Assembly (NCBI RefSeq): GCF_963669205.1
Contig: NZ_OY769915.1
Span: 3,570,001-3,634,000, forward strand
Direction: 5' to 3'
DNA: 64,000 nucleotides
Source: an uncultured Roseibium sp.
GTDB taxonomy: Bacteria > Pseudomonadota > Alphaproteobacteria > Rhizobiales > Stappiaceae
Below the pieces are notes generated by a model. The model was given only the letters and a program-made list of their open reading frames with translations, made no database searches and was not told where the DNA came from. The position numbers were made by a program, and so were the translations under genes. Of this stretch, positions 62,787-64,000 are shown piece by piece. Position 1 is the stretch's first letter. Every line of letters begins with the position of its first letter.

Positions 62787-63581
62787 TCACACGCCAGCAC
62801 CTTCACCGGTCATGGCCGCATGCAGGGCGTCGGAAACCCGCCTGCATAGCGCTGCGTAGTCAGACGACGTTCTGAAGCGTTCGTCGCGGACCAGTGCAGG
62901 GTCAATCGAAATCTCGTCTGACAGGCGTCCCGGAGCCCCGCGCATGACCGCAATCCGTTCCGACAGAAAGACCGATTCAAAGACGGAGTGCGTGACAAAG
63001 ACAACAGTCAGTTCGGACGCTTGCCAGACGCGCAGGAGGTCGGCGTTCAGCTTGAAACGCGTGATCTCGTCAAGCGCCGCAAAGGGCTCGTCCATGAGAA
63101 GGACTTTCGGGTTGGTGACAAGCGCGCGGGCAATGGACACCCGCATCTTCATACCGCCGGAAAGCTGATGCGGATAACTGTCCGCAAAGCGGTCGAGACC
63201 GACCAGCTCCAGCACCTCGTCGATGCGCTCTTTCGCGATCCCGCCGGATACCTTCTTCACCCGCAAGGGAAACCGGATGTTGTCGCGAACGCTCGCCCAC
63301 GGCAACAGCGTCGGCTCCTGGAAAACAAAACCGAGGTCATGTTCGCCTGCGCTATGCACTTCCCCATCCCACGTGACCGATCCCTGGCTCGGTTCTTCCA
63401 GACCGGCGAGGATCCGCAGCAAAGTGGACTTGCCACAGCCCGACGGCCCGAGCAGGGACAGGAACTCACCGCGCCTGATCTCCAGGTCGACGCCATCAAG
63501 CGCACGCGTCCCGTTCGCAAATGTCTTTGCTAGCCCGCTCAGGGAAACGATCGGCGCAGTCTCTTCGCGCTCGTTTGTCAT
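62787..63581 (-). CDS. ABC transporter ATP-binding protein (nitrate/sulfonate/taurine type)
   Basis: A 264-residue ATPase of the SsuB/TauB/NrtD group. It contains Walker A GPSGCGKSTLL at about residue 57, the Q-loop FVFQEPTLLPW, signature LSGGMKMRVSIARAL and Walker B VLLMDEPFAALDE. The frame opens further upstream, but ATG 63581 gives the normal family length. No permease or substrate-binding gene is within the window, so it appears to be an orphan. Substrate could be a sulfonate, nitrate or pyrimidine-like molecule; this is family-level only. Confidence 0.92.
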   Translation of the reverse strand: MTNEREETAPIVSLSGLAKTFANGTRALDGVDLEIRRGEFLSLLGPSGCGKSTLLRILAGLEEPSQGSVTWDGEVHSAGEHDLGFVFQEPTLLPWASVRDNIRFPLRVKKVSGGIAKERIDEVLELVGLDRFADSYPHQLSGGMKMRVSIARALVTNPKVLLMDEPFAALDEITRFKLNADLLRVWQASELTVVFVTHSVFESVFLSERIAVMRGAPGRLSDEISIDPALVRDERFRTSSDYAALCRRVSDALHAAMTGEGAGV

Positions 63582-63702
63582 TTTTTGAAATTCGCCATGG
63601 CTGAGCTCCGGACATTGTTTGACTGAGGCGCTGTTCGGATGGGTGTGTCGTGGAGGTTGATGCCCCCGCCGGGAAGTGGGCTTCTGGCGTTTTGAAGTTT
63701 CT

Positions 63703-63788
63703 TGGTGCGGGCGACGGGACTCGAACCCGTACAGCCTAGGGCCGAGGGATTTTAAGTCCCTTGTGTCTACCAGTTCCACCACGCCCGC
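63703..63788 (-). tRNA. tRNA-Leu (anticodon TAA)
   Basis: The minus strand folds as an 86-nt class II tRNA. The 5' end is GCGGGCGTGGTGGAAC and the acceptor pairs with CGCCCGC, followed by A and an encoded CCA at 63705-63703. The anticodon loop CTTAAAA (stem AGGGA/TCCCT) gives TAA at 63754-63752, reading UUA. The T arm GGGTTCGAGTCCC and a variable arm of leucine type are visible. Confidence 0.95.
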
Positions 63789-63929
63789 TTGTGTCACTCA
63801 CCTATCCGGCCTGATGGCATTTCGCAAGGTTGCGTCTCCGCTTTTCGGCAAAAGGCCGGGGAGTTTCCGGATCGCGCCGAATTAACATCGACAATGACTG
63901 GAAATTCGGGCCGTAGAGCGGTATGTGAC

Positions 63930-64000
63930 ATGTCGGATATCGAGGCAAGTGGTGGCCGCTTCGCGTGGAACATCCCCGACCGGTCCCCCAACTCTAGAGA
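63930..64000 (+). CDS. possible 5' end of a gene running off the window
   Basis: An ATG at 63930 opens a frame to the right edge (23 codons; MSDIEASGGRFAWNIPD). It has no clear ribosome site. RFAWNIPDR vaguely resembles the N-terminus of acyl-CoA synthetase-type proteins. Too short to assign. Confidence 0.2.
   Translation, partial: MSDIEASGGRFAWNIPDRSPNSR

Noticed and set aside
62549..62806. An 85-codon minus-strand frame just left of the ABC gene
   Set aside because: It overlaps the ABC gene stop in another frame, starts at GTG without a ribosome site and has no recognisable composition.

Overview
The window looks like chromosome from a GC-rich alphaproteobacterium. The support is DUF2336, DUF3126 and bacterial transglutaminase-like cysteine peptidase (BTLCP) families, TTAA-N7-TTAAC sites typical of the cell-cycle regulator CtrA, and an aerobic quinol oxidase next to periplasmic nitrate reduction. 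A marine Stappiaceae-type organism (Roseibium/Labrenzia-like) fits, but that is inference from gene content, not a database match.

Layout, left to right. 0-2.4 kb: cytochrome bo3 quinol oxidase genes (cyoA and partial cyoB). 2.9-9.9 kb: phosphonoacetaldehyde hydrolase, an exported trypsin-like protease, NAD kinase, an HPt protein, a DMT transporter, a DUF2336 protein and a lytic transglycosylase with a CtrA-type site upstream. 10-21.9 kb: flavin reductase and nitroreductase, an exported beta-rich protein, an acyltransferase, thrS, an Lrp regulator divergent from an EamA exporter, a cobalamin-binding radical SAM protein, yidD, an Fe-S scaffold, folE and hisI. 22.1-28.9 kb: a napFDAGHBC operon preceded by a translationally coupled 52-codon ORF and followed by a small membrane protein. 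29-45.7 kb: ordinary genes (CBS, rhomboid, PAS, tandem PilZ, BTLCP, gamma-carbonic anhydrase, cysE, enoyl-CoA hydratase, two alpha/beta hydrolases, a zinc-binding protein, a multiply frameshifted FAD monooxygenase pseudogene, cinA-like, gpt, sfsA, trkH). 46.3-62 kb: a Lap-type adhesin locus. 62.8-64 kb: an orphan ABC ATPase and tRNA-Leu(TAA).

The Lap-type locus is the most interesting part. TolC-like, ABC and HlyD-like genes (lapE/B/C type) are followed by a LapG-like periplasmic cysteine protease and a two-helix membrane protein with a periplasmic domain but no GGDEF/EAL output. They converge on an approximately 2,800-residue RTX adhesin that carries a TAAG motif (the known LapG cleavage sequence) after an N-terminal retention-type module. 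The adhesin contains a P/Homo-B-like domain and is broken by one frameshift.

Four copies of a 264-265 bp element with 22-23 bp terminal inverted repeats and TA flanks (MITE-like) lie at 10.2, 31.6, 37.4 and 52.4 kb. Each abuts a gene: one supplies a stop codon, one separates a gene from its terminator, one sits just upstream of cysE, and one interrupts the adhesin locus.
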